Notes under the pieces: generated by a model
The model's database searches: none
Told to the model about the DNA's origin: nothing
What the model saw: only the letters and a program-made list of their open reading frames with translations
Program-made: the position numbers and the translations under genes
Part shown: positions 25,963-34,716 of the stretch, piece after piece
Layout of the letters: each line of letters begins with the position of its first letter
Numbering within the stretch: position 1 is the first letter of the stretch
Assembly (NCBI GenBank): GCA_019750135.1
Contig: JAIEOV010000062.1
Location: 95,436-159,435, forward strand
DNA length: 64,000 bases
Direction of reading: 5' to 3'
Source of the DNA: Reyranella sp.
Lineage (GTDB): Bacteria; Pseudomonadota; Alphaproteobacteria; Reyranellales; Reyranellaceae

Positions 25963-26622
25963 TCACTTGGGGCCTAGTATCTCCACGTGCGTGCCCTCGC
26001 CTTCGAAGCTGCCGACCTCGATGCGCGCCTTGATCTTGGCGTCGATGAGGTAGGCGCGCACGACCAGGGCGCGCGCCAGCGCGACCTTGCGGCTGTCGAT
26101 CCCGCCTCCGAAGGCATAGGCACGCAGCTCGATCTGGCGCACGCCCTTCTCGGCGATGACCTTGGCGACCCGATCGAGCTCGGCCCGTGTCGAGTCGGTC
26201 AGGCTCGCCGTTTGGCCGGCGAAGCCGATGACGGCAAGAGGCGTTCCGGCGGCGGCTGCAGGCTCGGCCGGCCGGCCGGCCGCCGAAGCAGGGTCCGCCA
26301 TCGACATAACGGGCGGGTTCGCAAAGATCGGCCCGGAGATCGGACCGCTGGAAGGCGGAGCGGCGGCCGTGTCGCGCGATCCGCGCAAATTACCTTCGGT
26401 GAGCGGGATGAGACGGCTTTCGATCGGCCCGGGCGGCGGTGGCGGCAGATTCGCGTTGCGCGCGACGGCCTGAGGCGACCCCGGGACCGGCACCTGCGCC
26501 GGGCGCACGACCACGACGCCCGAGTCGCTTGATTCCTGCGCTTGCTGTGCGAAGGCTGGCGTGACGCCGATGATCAGCGCGGCGACTGCGACACGGCCCT
26601 TGGCGACCGCAGACGATGACAT
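25963..26622 (-). CDS. OmpA-like C-terminal domain protein, secreted
   Basis: A 219-aa protein with a signal peptide ending TPAFAQQ. A long Pro/Ala-rich linker covers about residues 30-125. The C-terminal 85 residues resemble the OmpA/MotB peptidoglycan-binding fold: IGFAGQTASLTDSTRAELDR, then IELRAYAFGGGIDSRKVALA and RALVVRAYLIDAKIKA. The classical NxxLSxxRAxxV motif is degenerate. It may tether to the cell wall. It converges with the small secreted gene ending at 25928. Confidence 0.68.
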   Translation of the reverse strand: MSSSAVAKGRVAVAALIIGVTPAFAQQAQESSDSGVVVVRPAQVPVPGSPQAVARNANLPPPPPGPIESRLIPLTEGNLRGSRDTAAAPPSSGPISGPIFANPPVMSMADPASAAGRPAEPAAAAGTPLAVIGFAGQTASLTDSTRAELDRVAKVIAEKGVRQIELRAYAFGGGIDSRKVALARALVVRAYLIDAKIKARIEVGSFEGEGTHVEILGPK

Positions 26623-26789
26623 GACCGATTACCCTTACGTCGTGGCCAGGCAGGCGACGGCGCCTTGTTAGCAATAAGGGCATGCGTTGCGAAGCCTGAA
26701 ACGGCTTTCAAGCGGCAAGGTCGTCGACCACGCCGCTTCTGCACCACGGACCGCAGACGTCGACGCCTCGGCCGGCCTGAGCCAGATTT

Positions 26790-26811
26790 CAGGGTATTGA
26801 TACGAACCCTG
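26790..26811. promoter_or_regulatory. Inverted repeat just upstream of Bug-type gene
   Basis: CAGGGT and ACCCTG are separated by ten bases, ending 12 bases before the ATG at 26824. It takes the place where a ribosome-binding site should be, and none is visible. A translational or transcriptional control role is possible. The rest of 26623-26789 shows no gene. Confidence 0.3.
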
Positions 26812-26823
26812 TCATCGTGAACC

Positions 26824-27786
26824 ATGCGCCTACTCTACATACTCGCCGCCGCTGTCCTTGCTGCTTCTGCCGCCAACGCCCAGGAGCAGCCGGCCTTCCA
26901 TCCGACCAAGACGGTGACGATCATCGTGCCCTACACGCCCGGCGGCGGCACGGATGCCGTCGGCCGAATGACCGCGAAGGCGCTCGAGGAGATGTGGGGC
27001 CAGACCGTCATCATAGACAATCGCACCGGCGGCAACGGCTCGGTCGGCGCCGCCATCGTCGCGCGCGCCCCGCCCGACGGGCACACCATGGTGCTGGCCG
27101 TGTCCGGTATCGCCATCAACGCCCATTTGATGAAGCTGCCCTACGAGACGGAGACGGCGTTCGCGCCGGTTACCGCCGTCGCCTATCCGGTGAGCACGCT
27201 GATCGCCACGCCCGACCTGCCGGCCAGCGACCTGCGCGAGCTGGCGGCCCTCGTGCGCAAGGAAGGGCCCAACAAGCGGACGTTCGCCAGTTCCGAGACC
27301 GGCACGCGCCTCACCGGCGAACGCATCTTCGAGCAGGCCGACATCAAGCTGCTGAACATCCCCTACAAGGGCGCCGCGGCGTTCGTGAACGACATCTCGG
27401 CCGGCCGGGTCGATACCGGCGTTTCGAGCGTCACGTCCGCGCTCGCGCTAATCAACGCCGGGAAACTGAAATCGCTCGGCATCATGGGCACCAAGCGCCT
27501 CAGCGCCCTGCCCAACGTCGCGACCTTCCGCGAGCAGGGTTTCGGCGGCCTCGACGAGAACTCCTGGTACGGGCTGTTCGCCCCGGCCGGCACGCCTCCC
27601 GCCGTTGTCGAGGCGATCCAGCAGGATATCGCCAAGGTGCTGGCGCGGCCGGCATTCCAGGCCAAGCTCGTCGATTACGGCGCGTTACCCGGCGGCGACA
27701 CGCCGGCTGCCTTCAGCGAACGCTTCCTGCGTGACGTGAAGCAGCACGGCGAGACAATCCGGCGGCTCGGCATCACCGCCGACTGA
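26824..27786 (+). CDS. Bug-family tripartite tricarboxylate transporter substrate-binding protein
   Basis: A 320-aa periplasmic binding protein with a signal peptide (LLYILAAAVLAASAANAQ). Family motifs are VTIIVPYTPGGGTDAVGRM, DNRTGGNGSVGAAIVA, PDGHTMVLAVSG and NIPYKGAAAFVNDISAGRVD. It is followed within 11 bases by a TauD-type dioxygenase, so this orphan Bug protein likely binds the substrate of that enzyme or a related acid. No TctAB membrane genes are nearby. Confidence 0.92.
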   Translation: MRLLYILAAAVLAASAANAQEQPAFHPTKTVTIIVPYTPGGGTDAVGRMTAKALEEMWGQTVIIDNRTGGNGSVGAAIVARAPPDGHTMVLAVSGIAINAHLMKLPYETETAFAPVTAVAYPVSTLIATPDLPASDLRELAALVRKEGPNKRTFASSETGTRLTGERIFEQADIKLLNIPYKGAAAFVNDISAGRVDTGVSSVTSALALINAGKLKSLGIMGTKRLSALPNVATFREQGFGGLDENSWYGLFAPAGTPPAVVEAIQQDIAKVLARPAFQAKLVDYGALPGGDTPAAFSERFLRDVKQHGETIRRLGITAD

Positions 27787-27797
27787 GGGAGGACATC

Positions 27798-28868
27798 ATG
27801 GCCGAGCCTTCGCCAGCATCGTGGACGGTCGCCGATGTCGAAGCCGACAGGAGCTGGATTTATCCGCTGTCGGCGGCCCACGGCGCGAGCCTGCTGGCGG
27901 CGGTGCGCGGGGCCGGCGACCTCGACAAGCCGATCCTGGCTTGGCGCCGCGACGACTTCGACATCGGCGCCGCGATCCCGACGCTGGCCGCCGCCTTCGC
28001 CGAGGTGCGCGACGGCCGCGGCATGGCGCTGGTGAAGAACCTGCCGCGCGACGGCGTGACGCCGGCGGAGTTCAGGCTGATGAGCTGGGCGATCGGCCTG
28101 CACTTCGGCGTCGCGCGGCCGCAGAACCGGGCGAGCGACTACCTCACCGAGGTCAAGGACGTCGGCGTGACCTACCGCAGCCCGACCGGTCGCGGCTATT
28201 CGTCGAACGCCGAGCTCGATTTCCACGTCGACAGCGCCGATGTCGTGCTGCTGTCCTGCTACAACCAGGCGCCGGTCGGCGGCATGAGCATGTGCGCCAG
28301 CGCCGCCACGGCCTATGCCGTCGTGAAAGCCGAGCGGCCCGACTATGCCGCGGCGCTCGCCACGGGCTATGCCTTCAGCCGCAACGGCGAGGAGGCCGAG
28401 GACGAGGCGCCGTGGTACGCGACGCCGATCTGCTCGGTCGAGGATGGCCGCGTCTTCTGCAAATGGAACCGCAACCGCATCCAGAATGCGCAGAAGCTCG
28501 CGGGCGTGCCGCCGCTCACCCAGGTGCAGCGTGAGGCGATGGAGTATTTCGACGCGGTGCTGCGCCGGCCGAAGAACATGTTCTGCATGCATCTCGCGCC
28601 CGGCGATCTCCAGATCCTGTGCAACCAGACCATGCTGCACTCGCGCACCAGCTTTCAGGACCATGCCGACGCGGACAAGAAGCGCACCCTGTACCGGCTG
28701 TGGCTGGCGCGCCCGGATTCGCGGCGCCTGCCCGAGAGCTGGTCAGTGTATTTCGGCACGGTCGAGCCCGGCACGGTTCGCGGCGGCATGAAGGGTCAGC
28801 ACTACGACGACGAGCGGCGGCAATTCGATGCCCGCCAGGCTGAGGCGGTCGGCATGAAGGTGGCTTAG
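27798..28868 (+). CDS. TauD/TfdA-family Fe(II)/2-oxoglutarate dioxygenase
   Basis: A 356-aa non-haem iron dioxygenase. The facial triad is visible: His143 and Asp145 in ELDFHVDSADVV, and the distal His in QTMLHSRTSFQDH, with the 2-oxoglutarate Arg in KKRTLYRLWLARP. GAGGGAGG precedes the ATG. It forms a likely operon with the upstream Bug protein. Members hydroxylate sulfonates, phenoxy acids, betaines and other small acids; the substrate is not readable here. Confidence 0.88.
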   Translation: MAEPSPASWTVADVEADRSWIYPLSAAHGASLLAAVRGAGDLDKPILAWRRDDFDIGAAIPTLAAAFAEVRDGRGMALVKNLPRDGVTPAEFRLMSWAIGLHFGVARPQNRASDYLTEVKDVGVTYRSPTGRGYSSNAELDFHVDSADVVLLSCYNQAPVGGMSMCASAATAYAVVKAERPDYAAALATGYAFSRNGEEAEDEAPWYATPICSVEDGRVFCKWNRNRIQNAQKLAGVPPLTQVQREAMEYFDAVLRRPKNMFCMHLAPGDLQILCNQTMLHSRTSFQDHADADKKRTLYRLWLARPDSRRLPESWSVYFGTVEPGTVRGGMKGQHYDDERRQFDARQAEAVGMKVA

Positions 28869-28881
28869 AGCAATGTACCTC

Positions 28882-29001
28882 GTCATCCCGAGCGAAGCCG
28901 CCCAAGGGGGCGGCGCAGCCGAGGGACCTCTTTTTATCGATGCATCAATAAAACAGGTCCCTCCGCTACGCCTCGCTTCGCGAGGCTCCGGTCGGGATGA
29001 C
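28882..29001. repeat. Intergenic palindromic repeat element
   Basis: A 120-base element with complementary ends (GTCATCCCG and CGGGATGAC). Inner complementary blocks are GAGGGACCT and AGGTCCCTC, each beside an A/T-rich stretch around a central GATGCATC. Two GC-rich hairpins sit inside. The structure is that of a non-autonomous palindromic (REP/MITE-like) element. It lies 13 bases after the dioxygenase stop and ends 23 bases before the next start. Confidence 0.7.
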
Positions 29002-29024
29002 TGAAGTTTGAAAGGAGAATCGAC

Positions 29025-29899
29025 ATGTCCAAAGGCAAGCTCTTCCGCGATGCGCTGAAGCGCGGGATGGTGGCGGCGCCCGGCTGCTACGACTGCATCA
29101 CCGCGCGCTCGATCGAGCGGGCAGGCTTCGAGGCGGCCTACATGACCGGCGCCGGCACCGCCGCGACCCTGGGCTACCCCGACTACGGTCTGGTCACCAT
29201 GTCCGAGATGGCGGCCAACGCCGGCCGCATCGCCACGGCGATCAAGCTGCCGGTGATCGCCGATGCCGACACCGGCTACGGCAACGAGCTCAACGTCATA
29301 CGCACCGTGCGCGAATACGAGAAGCAGGGCGTGGCCGGTCTGCACATTGAGACCAGGGCTTTCCCAAGAAGTGCGGCCACCTCGAGGACAAGGTGATCGC
29401 TCCGCTCGACGACTACGTCGCCAAGATCCGCGCCGCGGTCAGCGCCAAGGTCGATCCCGACTTCCTGGTCATCGCCCGCACCGATTCGCGCGCCGTGCTG
29501 GGCTTCGAGGAGGCTATCCGCCGGGCCAATGCCGCAATCGAGGCCGGCGCCGACATGGCCTTCGTCGAGGCGCCGCAGTCGAAGGACGAGACGGCGGCAG
29601 TGCCGAAGCTGGTGAAGGGTCCGTGCATGCTGAACATGGTGTGGCGCGGCAAGACGCCGGACTTCTCCCTCGCCGAGGCGGAAGCCATGGGTTACGCCTT
29701 CATGATCCTGCCGGGGGTGCTGACGCGCACGGTGGTCGGCGCCTGCGATGCGGCCTTGGCCGCGCTCAAGGCGCAGGGTCGGCATCCCGCGCCGGCGTCC
29801 GACATTACGCCCCAGCAGGGCTTCCGGCTGTCGGGCGCCGATGAGTGGGATGCCTACAGGACGCGCTTTCGCGACGAACAGGCTCGCGCGGCGGAGTAG
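29025..29899 (+). pseudogene. Isocitrate lyase/PEP mutase family gene with one-base frameshift
   Basis: The gene starts at ATG 29025 with AAAGGAG upstream and reads MSKGKLFRDALKRG, with family motifs PGCYDCITARSIERAGFEAA and VIADADTGYGNE. The frame breaks after HIE at about 29351 and hits a stop at 29396. Adding one G after base 29351 restores HIEDQGFPKKCGHLEDKVIA, and the frame then runs intact to 29899 (DPDFLVIARTDSRAVLGFEE). The loss removes the conserved active-site KKCGH region from the original frame. The rest is undamaged, so it is a recent mutation or a sequence error. It would otherwise be a 2-methylisocitrate-lyase-like or related C-C lyase. Confidence 0.85.
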
Positions 29900-31147
29900 C
29901 TACCGTTCGGCGTCCAAGAGCTGATAGGTGCCGCGCTCGAACGTGTCGTAGACAGCCAACGCCTTGGCGTCGGCGAACGGCAGGTACTGCATCATGATCA
30001 CGCCCGCGACGCCGCGAGCGGGATCGATCCAGAAGAACGTGTTGTTGATGCCGCCCCAGCTCAGGCTGCCGGGCGAGCGCTTGCCGGGCACCTGATCGAC
30101 CGTGATGAGGAAGCCGAGCCCCCACTTGTCGCGGCCATCGGCGATGAAGGTGAAATCGGCGCTTCGCGGCAGCGCACTCTTGAGCGCGGGGACGGTGATC
30201 GCGCCGATGTGGTTTTGGCCCATCAGTGCCACCGTCTCGGCCTTGACGACACGCACCCCGTCGAGCGAACCGCCGTTGAGCAGCATGCGCACGAACCGCC
30301 CGTAGTCGCTCGCGGTCGAAGCGAGGCCGCCGCCGCCGATCGGCGCCGCTATGGTGAGGCCCGGCTGCGGCTTTTGCAGTTCGATCGCGCCGTCCATGCG
30401 CTCGCCGGCACGCTGCTGTTGTGCGACGAGTCGTGGCCCCTTTGCCTCCGGCACGTTGTAGGACGTGTCATCCATCTTGAGCGGGGCGAAGATGTGCTGG
30501 CGGAAATAATCCTCGAGCTTTTGGCCGGACACGACCTCGACCAGCCTGCCGACGACATCGGTGCTGGTGCTGTAGTGCCAGCGCTCGCCGGGGTCGAAGA
30601 GCAGCGGTCCGCCGAACGGATAGACTTCGCCGGGCCGCGGCTTGAAATCGCGCCAGGTCGCGCTGGTGAACGGATAGGCCAGTCCAGACGTGTGCGCCAG
30701 GAAGTGCCTGACCGTCGCCGGTCTCGATGCCGGGCGGAGCTGATAGGCTCCGGTCGCCGCGTCGAACGATTCGAACACTTTCAGGCCTGCAAGCTCCGGC
30801 AGGTACTTTTCAGCCGGGTCGTCGAGACCGATCCGGCCCTGCTCGACGAGCTGCATTAGGGCAAGCGAGGTGATCGGCTTGGTCATCGAGGCGACGCGAA
30901 ACAGCGCGTCGGCTGTGAGTGGACGCCCGGTCGCGATGTCGGCCACGCCGAATGCGCTCTGATAACGCACACGCTCGCGGTCGGTGACCAGCGCGACGAC
31001 GCCCGGCACGTCCTTGCGCTCGACCGCGCCACTCAGGCCCGCGTCGAGGGCGGCACTCCACGGTGGATTTTGGGCGCTCACGCTACTGGCCAATGCAGCA
31101 GCCACGACGCCCGTAGCGAAGGCAAGTCCAGCGATCTTTCGATCCAT
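29900..31147 (-). CDS. Serine hydrolase, class C beta-lactamase/esterase fold
   Basis: A 415-aa secreted hydrolase with a signal peptide (about residues 1-25, ending SSVSAQ). The SxxK nucleophile is Ser87-x-x-Lys90 in FRVASMTKPIT, the second motif is Tyr192 in RWHYSTSTD, and SWGGINNTFF lies where the third (KTG-like) motif is expected. Such proteins are esterases, D-aminopeptidases or transacylases more often than true beta-lactamases. It abuts the frameshifted gene, with adjoining stop codons, and no regulator is adjacent. Confidence 0.87.
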   Translation of the reverse strand: MDRKIAGLAFATGVVAAALASSVSAQNPPWSAALDAGLSGAVERKDVPGVVALVTDRERVRYQSAFGVADIATGRPLTADALFRVASMTKPITSLALMQLVEQGRIGLDDPAEKYLPELAGLKVFESFDAATGAYQLRPASRPATVRHFLAHTSGLAYPFTSATWRDFKPRPGEVYPFGGPLLFDPGERWHYSTSTDVVGRLVEVVSGQKLEDYFRQHIFAPLKMDDTSYNVPEAKGPRLVAQQQRAGERMDGAIELQKPQPGLTIAAPIGGGGLASTASDYGRFVRMLLNGGSLDGVRVVKAETVALMGQNHIGAITVPALKSALPRSADFTFIADGRDKWGLGFLITVDQVPGKRSPGSLSWGGINNTFFWIDPARGVAGVIMMQYLPFADAKALAVYDTFERGTYQLLDAER

Positions 31148-31278
31148 GGAAGCCCCCTGTCCTGCATTGCAGGAACGTCAACGCGAGCATGTTTCTTGTC
31201 CTTGGTATAGAGGGGCCTCACACAGGTTCGTGTTTCAGCGCGATAGAGTCAATGCGTCCGGGCCGCGGTTCCGGGTCG

Positions 31279-33036
31279 TCATACGCGGACGGCTCGACGG
31301 ATCGCCGCCCGTAGGCTGTCGGGAGCCAGGGGCTTGTGCAGCACGGAGTATCCGCTCGCCGCGAGTTCGCGCAGCCGCTCCGGCGACGTATCGCCGGTAA
31401 CGATGAGAGCCGGAACGCGATAGCCCAGGCGAGCGGTTAGCTGCTGAATGGCGTCCACACCCGTCACACCGCCAGCAAGCCGGTAGTCGGCGACAATCAG
31501 GTGGACCGATGGCGCGCCGGCCTGTTCGTGGCGTTGGCAGAGTTGCTCCGCGCTCGGCGCGACGTAGGCGCGATACCCCCAGGCCGACAGCAGTGCGTCG
31601 ATGCCTTCGAGCACCTGCAGGTCGTCATCCACCACCATGATGCCGAGCCCGGCGGAGGCCTCCGGTTCCGGCAGAGCGGCATGGATGGCTGCTGCCGGCG
31701 GTACGAGCGGCGCGCGCACGGCGAAGGTCGAGCCCCTGCCTGAAGCAGAGCGCAGGATCACCTCATGGTCCAGCAGGTCGGCCAGGCGTCGGACGATGGC
31801 AAGGCCCAGCCCCAGGCCCTGCTCGCGGTCGCGATGCGGATTGTGCAGTTGGGTGAATTCCTCGAACACGGCCGCCTGCTGGTCGGCCGGGATGCCCGGC
31901 CCGGTGTCGACGACCTGGATCTCGATCGATGAACCGCGGCGCCGGCAACCGACGAGGACGCGCCCACCCGACGCGTAGCGCAGCGCATTGGACAGGAAAT
32001 TATCGAGGATGCGCTTCAGCAGCACGGGGTCGCTGTCGACCCAGGCGCGGGATGCCACGACACGAAGCGAGACGCCGCGATCCCGCGCCTGGGCGCCGTA
32101 CTCCTCGCCGAGGCCCGAGATCAGCTGCGCGAGCGGGATCGGCCTCCGGTCTACCGGCACGAGGCCCGCATCCAGCCGCGACACGTCGATGAGCCCGTGC
32201 AGCAGTCCGCCGAGCGAGCCGATGACCGCCTGCAGCTTGCCGGCGAGGCCTTGGGCTTCACCGCCGCAGACATCGCCCTTGCGCGCCAGTGCGGCAAGCG
32301 TCGCCGTGAAGAGGCCGAGCGCATGGATCGGTTGGCGCAGATCATGGCTGGCGGCGGCGAGGAAACGGGTCTTGGCCTGGTTGGCGGCGGTGGCGCGGTC
32401 GCGCTCCCGCTCGAGCCGCTCGACCAGCGCCACGTTCTCGAAGCGCAAGCGGATGGTCTCGCTGAGCGATCGATAGTTGATCCGGCAGTAGTACAGGCTG
32501 ACGACGATAAGGCAGGCCTGAAGGACCAGATAGAGGGAGAAGATCGGATCGTCCTGCATCACGCATCGGATCGCGAAGGGGGCGTGCATGGCGAGCAGGA
32601 CGCGGGCATGGGCTGGCGGATGGGCCGCAACCGACGATATGCCGCCGCCGCACATGCCGGTGAGCACGATGCAGACGAAGGCAATGAGGTGGGGTTGCGC
32701 GGGAACGAAGCCGATCCAGCCGAGGGCGCCCCAGGACAGGCTCCACAGAATCGACAGCCAGGTGAAGCGCCGCGCCCAGATCGCGACGTCGGAATCGCCG
32801 GCGGCCCGCTGAAAGTAGCGGCGCACCAGCAGCCAGCGCGCTGCGGTCGTCGACTGGATCGCGGCGGCCCAGATCACGAGCTCAGGCATGGGTGCCGCGT
32901 TGCGCAGCACATAGACGACCGGCCAGGGGACGACGAGGCTGGCGATCATCGAGCCGTAAGATTGGCGATAGAGAAAGTCGACCAGGGCCGCCTGCAAACG
33001 CCCTTCTCCCGCCGTGTCTGTCTGCGATATCGTCAT
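31279..33036 (-). CDS. Hybrid sensor histidine kinase with C-terminal receiver domain
   Basis: A 585-aa membrane kinase. About six hydrophobic segments cover residues 28-185. A short coiled region follows, then the HisKA motif with phospho-acceptor His231 (AAASHDLRQPIHALGLF) and an HATPase domain (DNFLSNALRYASGG, VDTGPGIP, GLGLGLAIVRRL). A receiver domain ends the protein (GIMVVDDDLQ; acceptor Asp in LIVADYRLAGG; Lys in VLHKPLAP). ATG 33036 is chosen. A LuxR-type regulator is divergent, suggesting a phosphorelay pair; the membrane part rather than a periplasmic loop probably senses the signal. Confidence 0.92.
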   Translation of the reverse strand: MTISQTDTAGEGRLQAALVDFLYRQSYGSMIASLVVPWPVVYVLRNAAPMPELVIWAAAIQSTTAARWLLVRRYFQRAAGDSDVAIWARRFTWLSILWSLSWGALGWIGFVPAQPHLIAFVCIVLTGMCGGGISSVAAHPPAHARVLLAMHAPFAIRCVMQDDPIFSLYLVLQACLIVVSLYYCRINYRSLSETIRLRFENVALVERLERERDRATAANQAKTRFLAAASHDLRQPIHALGLFTATLAALARKGDVCGGEAQGLAGKLQAVIGSLGGLLHGLIDVSRLDAGLVPVDRRPIPLAQLISGLGEEYGAQARDRGVSLRVVASRAWVDSDPVLLKRILDNFLSNALRYASGGRVLVGCRRRGSSIEIQVVDTGPGIPADQQAAVFEEFTQLHNPHRDREQGLGLGLAIVRRLADLLDHEVILRSASGRGSTFAVRAPLVPPAAAIHAALPEPEASAGLGIMVVDDDLQVLEGIDALLSAWGYRAYVAPSAEQLCQRHEQAGAPSVHLIVADYRLAGGVTGVDAIQQLTARLGYRVPALIVTGDTSPERLRELAASGYSVLHKPLAPDSLRAAIRRAVRV

Positions 33037-33107
33037 GGTCCTGGATTCAGCCCGGCGGCGGCCGCAAGGCACTGTGTCGTCATTGTACCTCTGTTTTCGT
33101 ATCGCCG

Positions 33108-33773
33108 ATGAGCAAGTCCAAGCTGCGTCTTATCTTCGCCGATGACCATGCCCTTGTGCGCGAGGGATTGAAGCTCCTCCTCGCCACGATCGACGGGTTC
33201 GAACTCGTCGGCGAAGCCGGCGACGGCCCCGGCCTGGTCGATCTTCTGACGCAATGCCCGGCCGATATCCTGGTGCTCGACCTCGGCATGCCCGGGCTGC
33301 GGGGCCTGCCCGATGTTCGCGCGTTGCGCATGCGCAATCCGCAACTGAAGATCCTGATCCTGACGGCCAACGGGGAGCCGCGGACGGTCGACGCAGCCCT
33401 CAAGGCCGGCGCCGACGGCTATCTGATCAAGAGCGGCGACCTCGGCGAGCTGCCGGAAGCTCTCGACGCGATGCGGCGCGGTGAAAGCTATGTCAGTGCC
33501 GCACTGCGGCCCATGCTGGCGCTTCACGCGCAAGGCCGGCGGTCCGCCGCCCCGGACTTCGCGGTGGCCTCGCCGGTTTCGCTGACCCGCCGCGAGCGCG
33601 AGTTGCTCGCGCTCATCGCGCGCGGCGCGACCGCCCGCGATGTCGCGGCCCGACTCGGCATCAGTCCCCTCACCGCCCGCAAGCATCGCGAGAATCTGAT
33701 GCGCAAGCTCGATCTGCACAGCGCGGCGGAGCTCGCAGCCTTCGCGGTGCGGCTGGGCCTGCCCGTGGAGTAG
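33108..33773 (+). CDS. LuxR/NarL-family response regulator
   Basis: A 221-aa regulator. Receiver domain: acidic pair Asp12-Asp13, phospho-acceptor Asp58 in ILVLDLGMPG, Thr86 and Lys108 (GYLIKSGD). The C-terminal LuxR helix-turn-helix reads LTRRERELLALIARGATARD, then VAARLGISPLTARKHRENLM. It is divergent from the hybrid kinase, 71 bases away, and is its likely output partner. Its target genes are unknown; the envelope cluster at 33805-36990 is next to it but convergent. Confidence 0.93.
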   Translation: MSKSKLRLIFADDHALVREGLKLLLATIDGFELVGEAGDGPGLVDLLTQCPADILVLDLGMPGLRGLPDVRALRMRNPQLKILILTANGEPRTVDAALKAGADGYLIKSGDLGELPEALDAMRRGESYVSAALRPMLALHAQGRRSAAPDFAVASPVSLTRRERELLALIARGATARDVAARLGISPLTARKHRENLMRKLDLHSAAELAAFAVRLGLPVE

Positions 33774-33804
33774 GATGCACCGACACCACCTCACGCGCAT
33801 CTTT

Positions 33805-34716
33805 CTATGGCAACGACGTGTCCGACTTCTCCCAGCCAGTCGTCGGATCGAAGCTTGTAATCATGGCAGCGCGTTGGGCCGTCTGCGGGCCGAGATCGCG
33901 CTGATAGACATCGCCCTTGTAGCCCATGATGAAGGTCAGGAGGCCAGTCGAGCCGTAACCCACCGGCCAGGCGATGGCGGCGAAACCGCCGATCATGCGG
34001 CCGTTCACGATGTAGCCGTGGGCGCCGCCCGAAGCAGCCGGTCCCTGTTCGTAGAGCAGGCGGAAATTGTATCCATAATGCTCGCCCGGTGTGCTGCCGT
34101 CGGACTGCGAGTTGGCGACCTGCGCGCCCAGCGGGCTTTCAGGCTCGCCCGCCCTGGTCGGCCAGTAGAGACCGTCCTTCTTGCCGGGCGAGCTTTTCAG
34201 GCGCGTTGCATAGACCGGCGAGCCGGTCTTCATCGGATCGAGCGCGGCATACTCGGCTTCTGCATCCCCGATCGCCAGCAGGGTCTGCATGGCGCCCAAC
34301 TCGTTGCGGCCGATCTGTCGCGCGACGATCTCTTCGACGCCGGCCACGACGTCGAAGCGCCAATCCGCGCCTTGCTTGACGAGCATGATCGGCAGGGTCC
34401 AGCCGGATTTGCCGACCTCGATGACCGCCTTGTCGCCGTCAACGGCTACCTTGTGACTCTCGTCCCACGCCACGAGGAAGCGGGCCCGTTCGAGCGCAAA
34501 ATCCTCGTCGTCAGTCGGCACGAGATCGGGCCATACGTCGCCCAGTATCGCCGCCAACGTCTTTTCGTCGCCGCCGCGCACTGCGCCGGCCAGCGCCGTC
34601 GCTGCCATTTCAGGCGTCGCGAAGCCACGGAGCCTGGGCTGCGCCACCACGGAGGCAGCAAGGCCTGCCCCCAGGAGGCAGCAGAAAAGGCCACGCCGAA
34701 GCATGCTGTCTCTCAT
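33805..34716 (-). CDS. DUF2950 domain protein, secreted
   Basis: A 303-aa protein with a signal peptide (GLFCCLLGAGLAASVVAQ). The mature part matches the DUF2950 family: FATPEMAATALAGAVRGGDE, YWPTRAGEPESPLGAQVA, YNFRLLYEQGPAASGGAHGY, GYKGDVYQRDLG. Function is unknown. Its start overlaps the DUF3300 gene's stop (ATGA at 34713-34716), so the two are translationally coupled. This DUF3300-DUF2950 pairing occurs in many proteobacteria, implying a joint envelope role. Confidence 0.85.
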   Translation of the reverse strand: MRDSMLRRGLFCCLLGAGLAASVVAQPRLRGFATPEMAATALAGAVRGGDEKTLAAILGDVWPDLVPTDDEDFALERARFLVAWDESHKVAVDGDKAVIEVGKSGWTLPIMLVKQGADWRFDVVAGVEEIVARQIGRNELGAMQTLLAIGDAEAEYAALDPMKTGSPVYATRLKSSPGKKDGLYWPTRAGEPESPLGAQVANSQSDGSTPGEHYGYNFRLLYEQGPAASGGAHGYIVNGRMIGGFAAIAWPVGYGSTGLLTFIMGYKGDVYQRDLGPQTAQRAAMITSFDPTTGWEKSDTSLP

